64,000 bases of DNA from Pseudoalteromonas luteoviolacea S2607 (GTDB taxonomy: Bacteria > Pseudomonadota > Gammaproteobacteria > Enterobacterales > Alteromonadaceae): contig NZ_AUXV01000073.1 in the NCBI RefSeq assembly GCF_001625575.1, positions 62,001 to 126,000 on the forward strand, in the 5' to 3' direction. The notes under the pieces are model-generated. The model had not been told where the DNA came from, ran no database searches, and worked only from the letters and a program-made list of their open reading frames with translations. A program made the translations under genes and the position numbers. Position 1 is the stretch's first letter. Each line of letters starts with the position of its first letter. Shown here one piece after another: positions 1 through 8,009 of this stretch.

Positions 1-1724
1 TGAAGGCGGGCGGTTCTTACGCGGTCGTATTCGGTAAGAAGCTTCAAACGCTAGCGGCAGAAACACTAGGTGTTGAAGCACCAACGGTTTATGCACCTTC
101 GAAAGAAATCTCACACGAAGGCCAAGGCCTGACGGCTGTTGAGAAAATCTTCAACCGTAACGCAGTTGGTGTTGCTTCTGACACGCCATTACATGCAGGC
201 TCTAACGTTCGCGTTAAAGTTAACATTGTAGGTTCACAAGATACAACAGGTCCTATGACGTCGCAGGAGCTTGAAGCAATGGCTGCTTCAACGATTTCTC
301 CACTTGTTGATGGCGCATACCAATCTGGTTGTCACACTGCATCTGTTTGGGATAAGAAAGCGCAAGCTAACATTCCAAAGCTAATGGCATTTATGAACAA
401 GTTTGGCCTTATCACTGCACGTGACCCTAAGGGCATTTACCACTCAATGACTGACGTTATCCACAAGGTACTGAATGACATTACTGTGGATGACCGTGCT
501 ATTATCATCGGTGGTGACTCACATACTCGTATGTCTAAAGGCGTGGCGTTCGGTGCTGACTCAGGTACTGTTGCACTTGCACTTGCAACGGGTGAATCGG
601 CTATGCCAATCCCTGACTCTGTAAAAGTGACCTTTAAAGGTAAAATGGCAGAGCATATGGACTTCCGTGACGTTGTACACGCAACTCAAGCACAAATGCT
701 TAAGCAATTTGGCGGCGAGAACGTGTTCCAAGGTCGTATCATTGAAGTTCACATTGGTACTCTAATGGCTGACCAAGCGTTCACTTTCACTGACTGGACT
801 GCAGAAATGAAGGCGAAAGCATCAATCTGTATTTCAAACGACGAAACGCTTATCAAGTCAATTGAACTGGCTAAGAGCCGCATCCAAATCATGATCAACA
901 AGGGCATGGAAAACGAAGCGAAGACGCTTCAAGGCCTTATCGACCTTGCTGATGAGCGTATTGCAGGCGTTAAATCTGGAGAGCAACCAGCTCTAGCACC
1001 AGATGACAATGCTAAATACTACGCTGAAGTGGTTGTTGACCTTGACGAAATCGTTGAGCCGATGATTGCGGACCCTGATGTAAACAACGAAGATGTATCT
1101 AAGCGTTACACGCACGATGTAATTCGTCCTGTTTCATACTATAACGACAAGCCGGTTGATTTAGGTTTCGTTGGTTCTTGTATGGTTCATAAAGGTGACA
1201 TGCAGATCATCGCGCAAATGCTTCGCAACCTTGAAAAGCAAAACGGTTCAATCGAATTTAATGCGCCTCTAGTCGTTGCGCCACCAACATACAACATTGT
1301 TGATGAGCTAAAAGCTGAAGGCGATTGGGAAATTCTAGCTAAGTACGCTGGTTTTGAGTTTGACGATGAAAAGCCGAAAACAGCTGCGCGTACTAAGTAC
1401 GAAAACATCCTATATCTAGAGCGCCCTGGGTGTAACCTATGTATGGGTAACCAAGAAAAGGCAGAGCCTGGTGACACTGTAATCGCAACTTCAACGCGTC
1501 TATTCCAAGGCCGTGTTGTAGCTGATACATCAGAGAAGAAAGGTGAGTCTCTACTTGGTTCAACGCCGTTAGTTGTACTTTCAACTGTACTTGGCCGTTT
1601 CCCAACTATGGACGAGTATAAAGCTGCGGTTGAAGGCATTGACCTAACAGCATTCACTCCGCTTGAAGAAGAGCTAACGACTAAGTTTGGTTCTGAGCAA
1701 GCTGTACCGGTAAAAGTTGTTTAA
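1..1724 (+). CDS. acnB: Aconitate hydratase B, C-terminal part (5' end outside window)
   Basis: Interconverts citrate and isocitrate in the TCA cycle and probably also handles 2-methylaconitate, as AcnB enzymes do. The open frame runs from position 3 without a start codon, so about 574 of the usual roughly 865 residues are present. The [4Fe-4S] ligands are visible: one Cys in VGSCM (around 1180) and the pair in PGCNLCMGNQ (around 1425-1450). GGDSHTRMSKGVAFGADSG is the typical aconitase substrate and cluster region. The internal ATG at 255 is not the real start. A strong terminator follows 30 bp after the stop, so the gene ends its transcript. Family assignment is very secure. Confidence 0.97.
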   Translation, partial: KAGGSYAVVFGKKLQTLAAETLGVEAPTVYAPSKEISHEGQGLTAVEKIFNRNAVGVASDTPLHAGSNVRVKVNIVGSQDTTGPMTSQELEAMAASTISPLVDGAYQSGCHTASVWDKKAQANIPKLMAFMNKFGLITARDPKGIYHSMTDVIHKVLNDITVDDRAIIIGGDSHTRMSKGVAFGADSGTVALALATGESAMPIPDSVKVTFKGKMAEHMDFRDVVHATQAQMLKQFGGENVFQGRIIEVHIGTLMADQAFTFTDWTAEMKAKASICISNDETLIKSIELAKSRIQIMINKGMENEAKTLQGLIDLADERIAGVKSGEQPALAPDDNAKYYAEVVVDLDEIVEPMIADPDVNNEDVSKRYTHDVIRPVSYYNDKPVDLGFVGSCMVHKGDMQIIAQMLRNLEKQNGSIEFNAPLVVAPPTYNIVDELKAEGDWEILAKYAGFEFDDEKPKTAARTKYENILYLERPGCNLCMGNQEKAEPGDTVIATSTRLFQGRVVADTSEKKGESLLGSTPLVVLSTVLGRFPTMDEYKAAVEGIDLTAFTPLEEELTTKFGSEQAVPVKVV

Positions 1725-1752
1725 TCTGCGAAGATAAACAAATAAACACCAG

Positions 1753-1780
1753 AAAAAGCGCGTTTTATACGCGCTTTTTT
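1753..1780 (+). terminator. Rho-independent terminator of acnB
   Basis: AAAAAGCGCG, loop TTTTATA, CGCGCTTTTTT: a 10-bp perfect stem ending in a T run, just after the acnB stop. Confidence 0.92.
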
Positions 1781-2138
1781 ATTGTCCACAAAATTAATTC
1801 CCAACTAACTAATTTTCTTTCCTATATTTACTTTGGTTTTTAGTAATATTCAATGAGTAAGTAGCCACTTTCTTCTATTAAATTAAATGAGAAATCCAGA
1901 TTATACTTCTTGTCAAGATTCGAACTCTATTTTTAACTGGTTATTTCTTTTTAATGCGAAGGATTTATAGCGCTTATCTTTTTAATTTATAAGCTCACTT
2001 TATTTTAGTTTTTCCTAAATGGAATTAAAGAATGGGCGAGGACTTTTAATAAGGATAAAAGGTATAAAGTATTTTTCTATAATTAAAAACAGTTAAAAAC
2101 AGGTGCTTGTTATTTAAATTTTAAATATAGAGGTCAGC
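1781..2138. other. AT-rich intergenic gap
   Basis: About 360 bp of AT-rich sequence between the acnB terminator and a small ORF. It must hold the promoter for the following two-gene unit, but I see no clear -35/-10 pair, RNA gene or repeat. Confidence 0.6.
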
Positions 2139-2318
2139 ATGAACCAAAACCCACTTACTGTATCTACCAAGTCCGAAATTTCGTCGCATAAGGATACTAG
2201 TCGCTATGTTCAAAAAAGCACTGCAAAGCGTGATGCTATGGTGAATGAGAAAGTTAGCGACAGTTCTAATGGCACATTCAAACAATACCTAGCGCTCGCT
2301 GAGCTTCTAGAGGAATGA
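2139..2318 (+). CDS. Small hypothetical protein, 59 aa
   Basis: ATG at 2139 is preceded by a good ribosome binding site (AGAGGT, about 7 nt upstream). The protein begins MNQNPLTVSTKSEISS and is hydrophilic, rich in Ser, Lys and Thr, with no membrane segment or signal peptide. The C-terminus (TFKQYLALAELLEE) could form an amphipathic helix. It ends 50 bp before the 554-aa gene on the same strand, so the two are probably co-transcribed. It may be a small partner, chaperone or adaptor of that protein; this is inference only. I recognise no family. Confidence 0.6.
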   Translation: MNQNPLTVSTKSEISSHKDTSRYVQKSTAKRDAMVNEKVSDSSNGTFKQYLALAELLEE

Positions 2319-2368
2319 ACCGAAATTAGAAATGGATTGATTAATCTAACTTTAATAGGAGCTCAATT

Positions 2369-4033
2369 ATGGAAAAGGACACGTTTTATTTATCACTTAG
2401 AATAGGCAAAAGTGATGTATGGTGCAAAAAAAAACCAGAGGACTTTGTTTTTCAAGTTAAGTGGGTGTATCACGCCTTGAATGAATTAACTCAGGATAGG
2501 GCAAAGCCTGTTTTAGAAGAGGTTTTTAAATTCGATAATGCTGATATGAAAGTAATAGAAATAAATAAATTTAATGATGGGTTTAAATTTAGAATGAATA
2601 AAGCATGTAGTGAAGATGAATGGAGGAAATCGTTAGATAATGCAGAAAAAGTATTTTGGTGTAGATGGTGGCTAGCAAAAAATCATTATACCTGGGGGGC
2701 GTTGAATGTTATTCCCTTGTATAACCAACAATGCAAGGATGCTATGCAAGCATTGAGAACGATAATAGTACAAAGCTACCAAAGATATAATCATTGCGCT
2801 GAAATATCAGAAAAGCAAGTAAATAGCCTAACATTTCGTAAGTTTTTCCTTCATTATATATTATTATCTGCTCTAAAAATTATACTTGGTAAAGTGATCA
2901 CTAAGGGGTTAGAAGATGTTACTCGTTTCATGATTCAAGAGCTTGATAAGGAAGGTGTTGACCCTAATAGTTTAGCTCAAGAGGCAGCAAAAAAATTAAA
3001 GGAGTTGTCGCCAGAAGATAAGAAAAATATTGCTGATAGTTTAGTAGACAAGGGTGCTGATAGTGCTAAAGAGCATGATTATAAAGGGACTGGGCTGTTT
3101 ACTACTTTGATCAAAGAGTTACTGGATATCAAGATAGAAGTGGATAAAGCCGACCCTCTGAAAGTAATGTATAGACTTGAAACCGCTATTGGTAAGCTAG
3201 AAAGTAGACTATTAGAAAATAACCGTTCTATTATGGGTTTTTATGCAGCTGAAATATTGAAGCTATCTTTGAGTGATGAGTTTAAGAGCGTCAAGGTTCA
3301 TGCTTTGGCTGATATTAATACTAAGTCTGAAATCTTAGAAAATGTGAAAAGCTCGGTTGATAACTATTCACAATTAAAACGCCTACCGTATGTTTCTCAG
3401 AGAGAATTGAAGCAGAATATCAAAGCCGCTATGGTAACAAACAGTAACGCACAAGCTTCTCTACAAAGGTGGTCAAAGTCTCTTGAGCATATGATAGTTT
3501 CATTGATGGGAATGAGCCAACTAGCTGGGTATTTAAAAAAGGAAGAAGTGGACAAAAAAGACATTAGCCAAAGCTTAAACCTAATAATAGATGGCGCAGA
3601 AGGTGTAAAAATTGCCTACAAAAAGATTTTAAGTAGCAATGTAGATAAAAGTACTAATAAAGCAGTACAAGGCGTCAATGTAAATTCCGCCGCAGAGGAA
3701 ATGTTTAAAGTGATTGAAGCAAATAACACCTTTGCAAAATCTATACTGGACGAAGAGAAACCTAAATCTATACTGGACGAAAAGAAACCTAAATCGATAG
3801 ACGAGCTCTTAACAGAATGGAAGTATACGATAGCCAGTGTTGGTTATATTCTCGTCAAGGGTGACGAGGTCACAGGTCGGGGGAAAATTTGGGAGAAGTT
3901 AAAACAAAATAAGCAAAAGTTGACGGAGACAGAAGACGATTACCTCCTTGCGATTACAGCATTACTTAATAAATTGGTATTTGATGGCAGCGGAGATGCA
4001 CTAGGGTTACATCGTACAATGCAATTTGTTTAG
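2369..4033 (+). CDS. Orphan 554-aa Lys/Glu-rich helical protein
   Basis: ATG at 2369 with ribosome binding site TAGGAG 7 nt upstream. No signal peptide. Residues about 160-180 contain the hydrophobic stretch FFLHYILLSALKIILG, which could be a membrane-seeking helix. The rest is predicted to be strongly helical and charged, with coiled-coil-like stretches (about 195-300). In-frame tandem copies of KSILDEEKP/KSILDEKKP lie near residues 457-474, followed by KSIDELL. AT content is higher than in neighbouring acnB, which suggests accessory DNA. I recognise no domain. An effector, toxin or defence protein would fit the context, but nothing in the sequence shows it. Confidence 0.8.
   Translation: MEKDTFYLSLRIGKSDVWCKKKPEDFVFQVKWVYHALNELTQDRAKPVLEEVFKFDNADMKVIEINKFNDGFKFRMNKACSEDEWRKSLDNAEKVFWCRWWLAKNHYTWGALNVIPLYNQQCKDAMQALRTIIVQSYQRYNHCAEISEKQVNSLTFRKFFLHYILLSALKIILGKVITKGLEDVTRFMIQELDKEGVDPNSLAQEAAKKLKELSPEDKKNIADSLVDKGADSAKEHDYKGTGLFTTLIKELLDIKIEVDKADPLKVMYRLETAIGKLESRLLENNRSIMGFYAAEILKLSLSDEFKSVKVHALADINTKSEILENVKSSVDNYSQLKRLPYVSQRELKQNIKAAMVTNSNAQASLQRWSKSLEHMIVSLMGMSQLAGYLKKEEVDKKDISQSLNLIIDGAEGVKIAYKKILSSNVDKSTNKAVQGVNVNSAAEEMFKVIEANNTFAKSILDEEKPKSILDEKKPKSIDELLTEWKYTIASVGYILVKGDEVTGRGKIWEKLKQNKQKLTETEDDYLLAITALLNKLVFDGSGDALGLHRTMQFV
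3737..3790 (+). repeat. Two in-frame 27-bp tandem repeats in the 554-aa gene
   Basis: Two consecutive 27-bp units encode KSILDEEKP and KSILDEKKP and differ by a single base. A third, diverged partial copy (KSIDE) follows. The near identity suggests a recent slippage duplication in a linker. Confidence 0.9.
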
Positions 4034-4090
4034 ATTGGAATCAAAGTTGTCAGCTGGACTATCTTTGACTGAACTGAGTTAGGATTAAAA

Positions 4091-4125
4091 CCTTGGTTAA
4101 CGATCAGGAACTGAGTTAACCAAGG
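4091..4125 (-). terminator. Terminator between convergent genes
   Basis: CCTTGGTTAAC, 13-nt loop, GTTAACCAAGG: an 11-bp perfect stem. Read on the minus strand it is followed by TTTT, so it best serves the 168-aa minus-strand gene, and perhaps also the convergent plus-strand gene. Confidence 0.75.
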
Positions 4126-4146
4126 CATACTGTGCGATAGTTTCAA

Positions 4147-4653
4147 TTAAGCTTCGATCTCTGCTGTAGCTTGTTGCTGTGTCTCTTTGACTGGTTCTAA
4201 CTGAATATTCAGAGCGCGAAAACCGCCAGCATTCCATACTGCAACATCTTTACCTAAGGCAGGCTCTCCTTTACAGCTCAGAGGTCTGCCTGTTTTGTCT
4301 TCCCAAATTGCGTTAGATTCGAAGTAGAAAGCTCTAGCCAACCAGAATTCACTGGTCACTAGCCAAGCATTTGGTGTTGCAGACAGCCAATAGCCTCTTG
4401 AAACCCCGCTTTCGACTTTCCAATATTCTCTGCGTTGGTCTTTGAGGATCGAAAACTGGTCGCCCGTTGCTTCAATTGTTGCGTAATGGTTATATTCGGA
4501 ATTGTCGTTAAATTTGACATAACCAATGTGCTTATTGTTTTCATCAAAGACACTGATTTTAAACTTATCACCTTGTTCCAGTTGGTCCAAATGGCTAAGC
4601 TTGAATGAGGTAGGTGAATCACCAGGTACTAGCAATTGTGTATTTTTGTCCAT
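4147..4653 (-). CDS. Hypothetical protein, 168 aa
   Basis: I chose the ATG at 4653 (MDKNTQLLVPGDSP) over the upstream ATG at 4698 because AAAAGGA sits 9 nt before it. The protein has no signal peptide and no membrane segment. It is rich in Trp, Tyr and Phe, with an alternating pattern that suggests beta structure (for example KISVFDENNKHIGYVKF and WLVTSEFWLARAFYFES). Its C-terminus is low-complexity Gln/Glu/Ala. It is convergent with the 554-aa gene. No known family was recognised; a lectin-like or jellyroll fold is only a guess. Confidence 0.7.
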   Translation of the reverse strand: MDKNTQLLVPGDSPTSFKLSHLDQLEQGDKFKISVFDENNKHIGYVKFNDNSEYNHYATIEATGDQFSILKDQRREYWKVESGVSRGYWLSATPNAWLVTSEFWLARAFYFESNAIWEDKTGRPLSCKGEPALGKDVAVWNAGGFRALNIQLEPVKETQQQATAEIEA

Positions 4654-5079
4654 TGGAATTGTCCTTTTAGTTAATTTTACATTGAATTCAGGGTTCAAGA
4701 ATCAAGTATGTAAACCTCTTCCCTACTCCCTAATTTGTGTTGCTATCTGTCATTGTGATCAAATAACAAATCGTTACATCAATAGATTTATCCAAATATG
4801 GAATGAGAGCTATTACACTTTATTACACGCAAGACAAGTGAAGTTGTGTTCAGGCTTACCAGAACTATTGAGCCCCAGATGGTTTTTAGACAAAAATACA
4901 TTAGCTTAGTAAATTGAAGAGACCCCATTATTTGCACTGTGTCTAAACTTTCTTATCTTAGATTCGTTCTATAGTTGTTTAGAAAAAATGCACGATGCTT
5001 AATTCTAAAAACACTCGTTCTATGGTGAAGGAGAAATAGATTTCATTAAATTTAACATGTCATTAGTGAGGTGGTGATA
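4654..5079. other. Intergenic gap, no gene seen
   Basis: AT-rich divergent region between the 168-aa and 73-aa genes. It must carry both promoters. Longer open frames here lack ribosome binding sites and convincing composition. Confidence 0.5.
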
Positions 5080-5301
5080 ATGCTAGATACCAACAATTTT
5101 TATTTTCAAAGTTATGAGCAGTGGCGGCACGCTATTACTGTGAAATGTAATATCAATCTGACCCCTGAGTATGCTCGCGCTCGGATTGCGTCATTACGTG
5201 ACGAAAACGAGCGCCACACTAAGGAGTTTGCAGCTAAGTATGGTGATGCTTACTTGCAGCAGGTCATTGACTGGTTCACGCGCGCTGAGCAAGAAAGCTA
5301 A
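5080..5301 (+). CDS. Small hypothetical protein, 73 aa
   Basis: Start chosen at ATG 5080 because GAGGTG lies about 6 nt upstream; GTG codons at 5071 and 5074 overlap that site and are less likely. The product (MLDTNNFYFQSYEQWRHAIT...) is soluble and charged, with no signal peptide. The C-terminal half is probably helical (RDENERHTKEFAAKYGDAYLQQ within a longer stretch). It stands alone between AT-rich gaps. It looks like a short conserved cytosolic protein of unknown role. Confidence 0.7.
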   Translation: MLDTNNFYFQSYEQWRHAITVKCNINLTPEYARARIASLRDENERHTKEFAAKYGDAYLQQVIDWFTRAEQES

Positions 5302-5835
5302 AGTTTTAGTTTAACAGGCTCCGATGACTGTAGCCTTGGCCAGTATTGATGCAAAAAACTGTGCTAGCTAAGATGTGATCAGTATTGCTAAATCCTTAAG
5401 CCTAGTCCCTATACATGTTTTAGGCTTAGCTGTAATGCCTAAGCTTGCCAGCATTCTCAGGTCGTCAGCCAAGCATATTGTGTTAGACGACCTATGCTTT
5501 AGAAAGGCATGTGCAACTTACCTATATTTTTTGTATTCACCTGCCCCAAGGTAGGGAGATTTGTGACATCTTGTTCATTTAGGCTGTCCTTTAAGGTTAA
5601 GGTAATAAAAGGTTTTAACTAAGCGATAAATCTTATGGTCTATAGTGCCTATAACCACACGTTGCAATAATGTTTTTAATAGATGCTCGCAAATTAAGGT
5701 TTCTATATTATATAAAACTGTGGGTTTTTTCAGTTAATAATATTAAGGTGTTGCGAGGTTGGTTTTTATGAAGGTTAAGTGGTTTGCCTTGGTTTAATGT
5801 TTTTAATATTAAATAAATTTATATTAAGGTTTTTT
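5302..5835. other. Intergenic gap containing a hairpin cluster
   Basis: No protein-coding gene is convincing. The middle (5397-5511) has several inverted repeats, listed separately. From about 5690 the plus strand becomes T/G-rich and very poor in C. Confidence 0.5.
5397..5511. repeat. Cluster of successive inverted repeats
   Basis: TAAGCCTA (5397-5404) pairs with TAGGCTTA (5421-5428). AATGC (5434-5438) pairs weakly with GCATT (5451-5455). AGGTCGTC (5459-5466) pairs with GACGACCT (5486-5493). ATGCTTT (5494-5500) pairs with AAAGGCAT around 5504-5511. Together they form a chain of stem-loops in a non-coding gap, possibly a structured RNA or decayed palindromic repeats. Confidence 0.5.
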
Positions 5836-5871
5836 AAAAAAGCTCTGTCTTTTATATATGACAGAGCTTTT
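5836..5871 (-). terminator. Rho-independent terminator
   Basis: AAAAGCTCTGTC paired with GACAGAGCTTTT around a 10-nt AT loop. On the minus strand it is followed by a T run, 45 bp after the stop of the 275-aa secreted protein. Confidence 0.85.
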
Positions 5872-5915
5872 GGATTGCGGAAATGATATTTTTTATTTAT
5901 ACCAAAATAGGATTT

Positions 5916-6743
5916 TTATAATTCGAGACAGCCTTCACATGGGGGAACACTGGGGCCTTTAACCCAAGTACTTCCCATATCTAGGGTTTGATGATAGTTG
6001 CCATCATGCACAGTGACTTTTATATCGTAAATGCCACCACCCGCGTGGGCAGGGATTGGCAGTGTGTAGTGACCTGATGTACGTGTTGTCGTAAATGTCT
6101 TTGAACTACGAGTGTTGTAACCGTCGCTGCGAGCGGTAATTGTTAGTTTGACTGGGGTTTTGGAGTCTTTAGCTGCTTTTGAATATTTATCTACAGAGTA
6201 GTTAACCTTAGCGGTGATCAACCCCCCTGATGCAGTTAAGCCACGGTCTGATACCGTTGGTTTGTTTTGAACCCATACCCCCTCTGCGGAGCATAAATCA
6301 CCGCGTGTGATCCAGACTAGACCGTAACCATGTGTCTTATTAAAAGACATATAGTGGTATGAATTTGCATCTAAATTAGATTTGTCCCGCCCCGTATAGC
6401 CTTTCTCCGAATTATGGAAGTTGACATAAGCGTACCTATCAAATAAATTCCCTTTTGCTCTAAAGCTTGAGCCTCGCAAAACGTGTTTTGGGGTTTCAAC
6501 TCGCAAATAGTCGAAGCTGTCCAATAGGTCAGACATGTTTTCTAAAAATTCTACCCATGCTACAGGGTTGTAAGGATTGCCGAATACTTCTAGTCCGCTT
6601 TTCACAGCCCCCTGCACTTGATGAGCCTCTAAATCATATGGAGCGTGACGACCATATTCACAATTAGCTGGTAAGCTATTTGATGCCGCGAGTGCCGAAT
6701 TACTGACAAGAAGTGTAGTCAAAGCAAGCATTGTTTTCTTCAT
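5916..6743 (-). CDS. Secreted hypothetical protein, 275 aa
   Basis: Begins with a clear Sec signal peptide (MKKTMLALTTLLVSNSALA, cleavage likely at ALA-AS). The mature part has Cys in PANCEYG, GDLCSAEG and CEGCLEL, so disulfides are likely. Residues about 165-265 look like an Ig/Big-type beta-sandwich: repeated KVNYSVDKYSK, KLTITARSDG, TFTTTRTSGHYTLPIPA and IYDIKVTVHDG strands. Probably an extracellular or periplasmic protein with an N-terminal globular domain plus an Ig-like domain. A terminator follows. The upstream leader is unusually long and A-rich on its own strand. Function not recognised. Confidence 0.8.
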   Translation of the reverse strand: MKKTMLALTTLLVSNSALAASNSLPANCEYGRHAPYDLEAHQVQGAVKSGLEVFGNPYNPVAWVEFLENMSDLLDSFDYLRVETPKHVLRGSSFRAKGNLFDRYAYVNFHNSEKGYTGRDKSNLDANSYHYMSFNKTHGYGLVWITRGDLCSAEGVWVQNKPTVSDRGLTASGGLITAKVNYSVDKYSKAAKDSKTPVKLTITARSDGYNTRSSKTFTTTRTSGHYTLPIPAHAGGGIYDIKVTVHDGNYHQTLDMGSTWVKGPSVPPCEGCLEL

Positions 6744-7322
6744 TTTATTATTTCCTTATTTAATTTTTGTTTTATATAACTTGTTTTTATTTTTAGTTGC
6801 CAAGTTATGTTTTTAAATTATTTGTGTTTTTTTGTTTTATCAATGGTTGTGGTTGGTGTTTATAAATTGATTTATAATTTTCTTTGGTTTTTAGTTTGTT
6901 TTTTGCAATTCTAGTTTGGGCTTTGTTTTTTCTTGTTTTTTCTTGTTTTTCTATTTTGATTTGGGTTGATGTTCTGTGGCTTTTCTTTTATTTATGGTTT
7001 ATATTCCCTGATTTGGGAAATGCTGTTTTATTTGTGGGAACGAAATTGCGCTTTTAATTTTGTATTTTCTTTTGTTTAACAAATTTTAGTCAGTATTTTG
7101 TTTTCTTGATTTTTAAATTAATAAATTTAATTATAAATTTTATGTTGGCTGTTATTTTTATATTAAAGCATGGATGAGTGCTAACTCTCCCAGGTAGCTA
7201 AAAAGATAAATCTACAACTCTCATCCGCCTAATTGGTGCAACGGTAATAGTCTGTAATAAACCTCTTCACTGCTTTGAGCTGCATTGTGTTTTAACTTCA
7301 CATAGCTTATTAAGGAAGAAAA
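6744..7322. other. Strongly T-skewed intergenic region
   Basis: Roughly 450 bp (6744-7190) of plus-strand T/G-rich, C-poor sequence with many TTTT runs. It would form an A-rich, C-containing leader for the secreted protein transcribed leftward. From about 7195 composition returns to normal ahead of the pseudogene. No ORF, tRNA or palindrome was recognised. Confidence 0.6.
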
Positions 7323-7829
7323 ATGAAAGTGCAAAGCTTGGTAATTATATGGCTGGCAATTTGGTGCCATTCATCACTGGCGTAGCCTTTACCACATACG
7401 TCAATAGAATACATAGTGCCTTCCATACCTAGTAGTGCGGTGAACACTCAAGCTTTTCAATTTTATACTCTGCTCGGTACAGGGAATGGATGGAAGTTCG
7501 TGCTTATCAGAATCGAAGGTTGACAGTGCATATTCTGAGCGTGTTAAACGCTTACGAAGACAGAAGTCTACATGGGTTTCAAGCTAAAGATATCCCTAGT
7601 ATGACGTTATCTTCTTCACAAATTTACGATGTGTTTATGAATGGCAATGGTAACGATTGATATGAGTGTGCTGGAGGTTATGTGGTGACAGGCATGTACT
7701 TTTACGATGAAGGAAACAAAATTGTCGAACGGTTTTAATGTACGAGGAGAAACTTACACTCAGGATTTTTATTACCAAGATACAGGTGATGATCACGTTC
7801 GCGTTATGAAGTGCAGTTATTTTTATTGA
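7323..7829 (+). pseudogene. Decayed gene for a small secreted protein
   Basis: ATG at 7323 opens a typical signal peptide (MKVQSLVIIWLAIWCHSSLA), which is followed at once by TAG (7383). The frame then reads to TGA at 7521. A second frame is open from 7436 (REWMEVRAYQNRRLTV, then AKDIPSMTLSSSQIYDVFM) to a TGA after NGNGND. It continues past that stop (YECAGGYVVTGMYFYDEGN) to TAA near 7736. The first frame resumes at 7737 (NVRGETYTQDFYYQDTGDD) and ends with TGA at 7827. Two frame changes and two internal stops over a protein-like sequence indicate a pseudogene of a roughly 165-aa exported protein of unknown function. Confidence 0.7.
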
Positions 7830-8009
7830 TTCTATTCGCCGATAGTACGAAAGAATATTGCGCTTTAGTCTTGCGGCTGTGCACCTTTAAGAATTTGTGT
7901 ACTATGAGACTCAACATAGTGTGCTTTCACAATCACCATGGATAAAAATGCCTAAATCAGCCAGCTTAGAATCTGACGGTGATTGTTCACAGCTCTCACA
8001 TGTACTATT

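Noticed and set aside
1187..1657. 156-aa minus-strand ORF inside acnB
   Set aside because: Antisense shadow of a strongly coding gene with no ribosome binding site.
4526..4909. 127-aa plus-strand ORF
   Set aside because: Mostly antisense to the 168-aa gene and its promoter; low-quality composition and no ribosome binding site.
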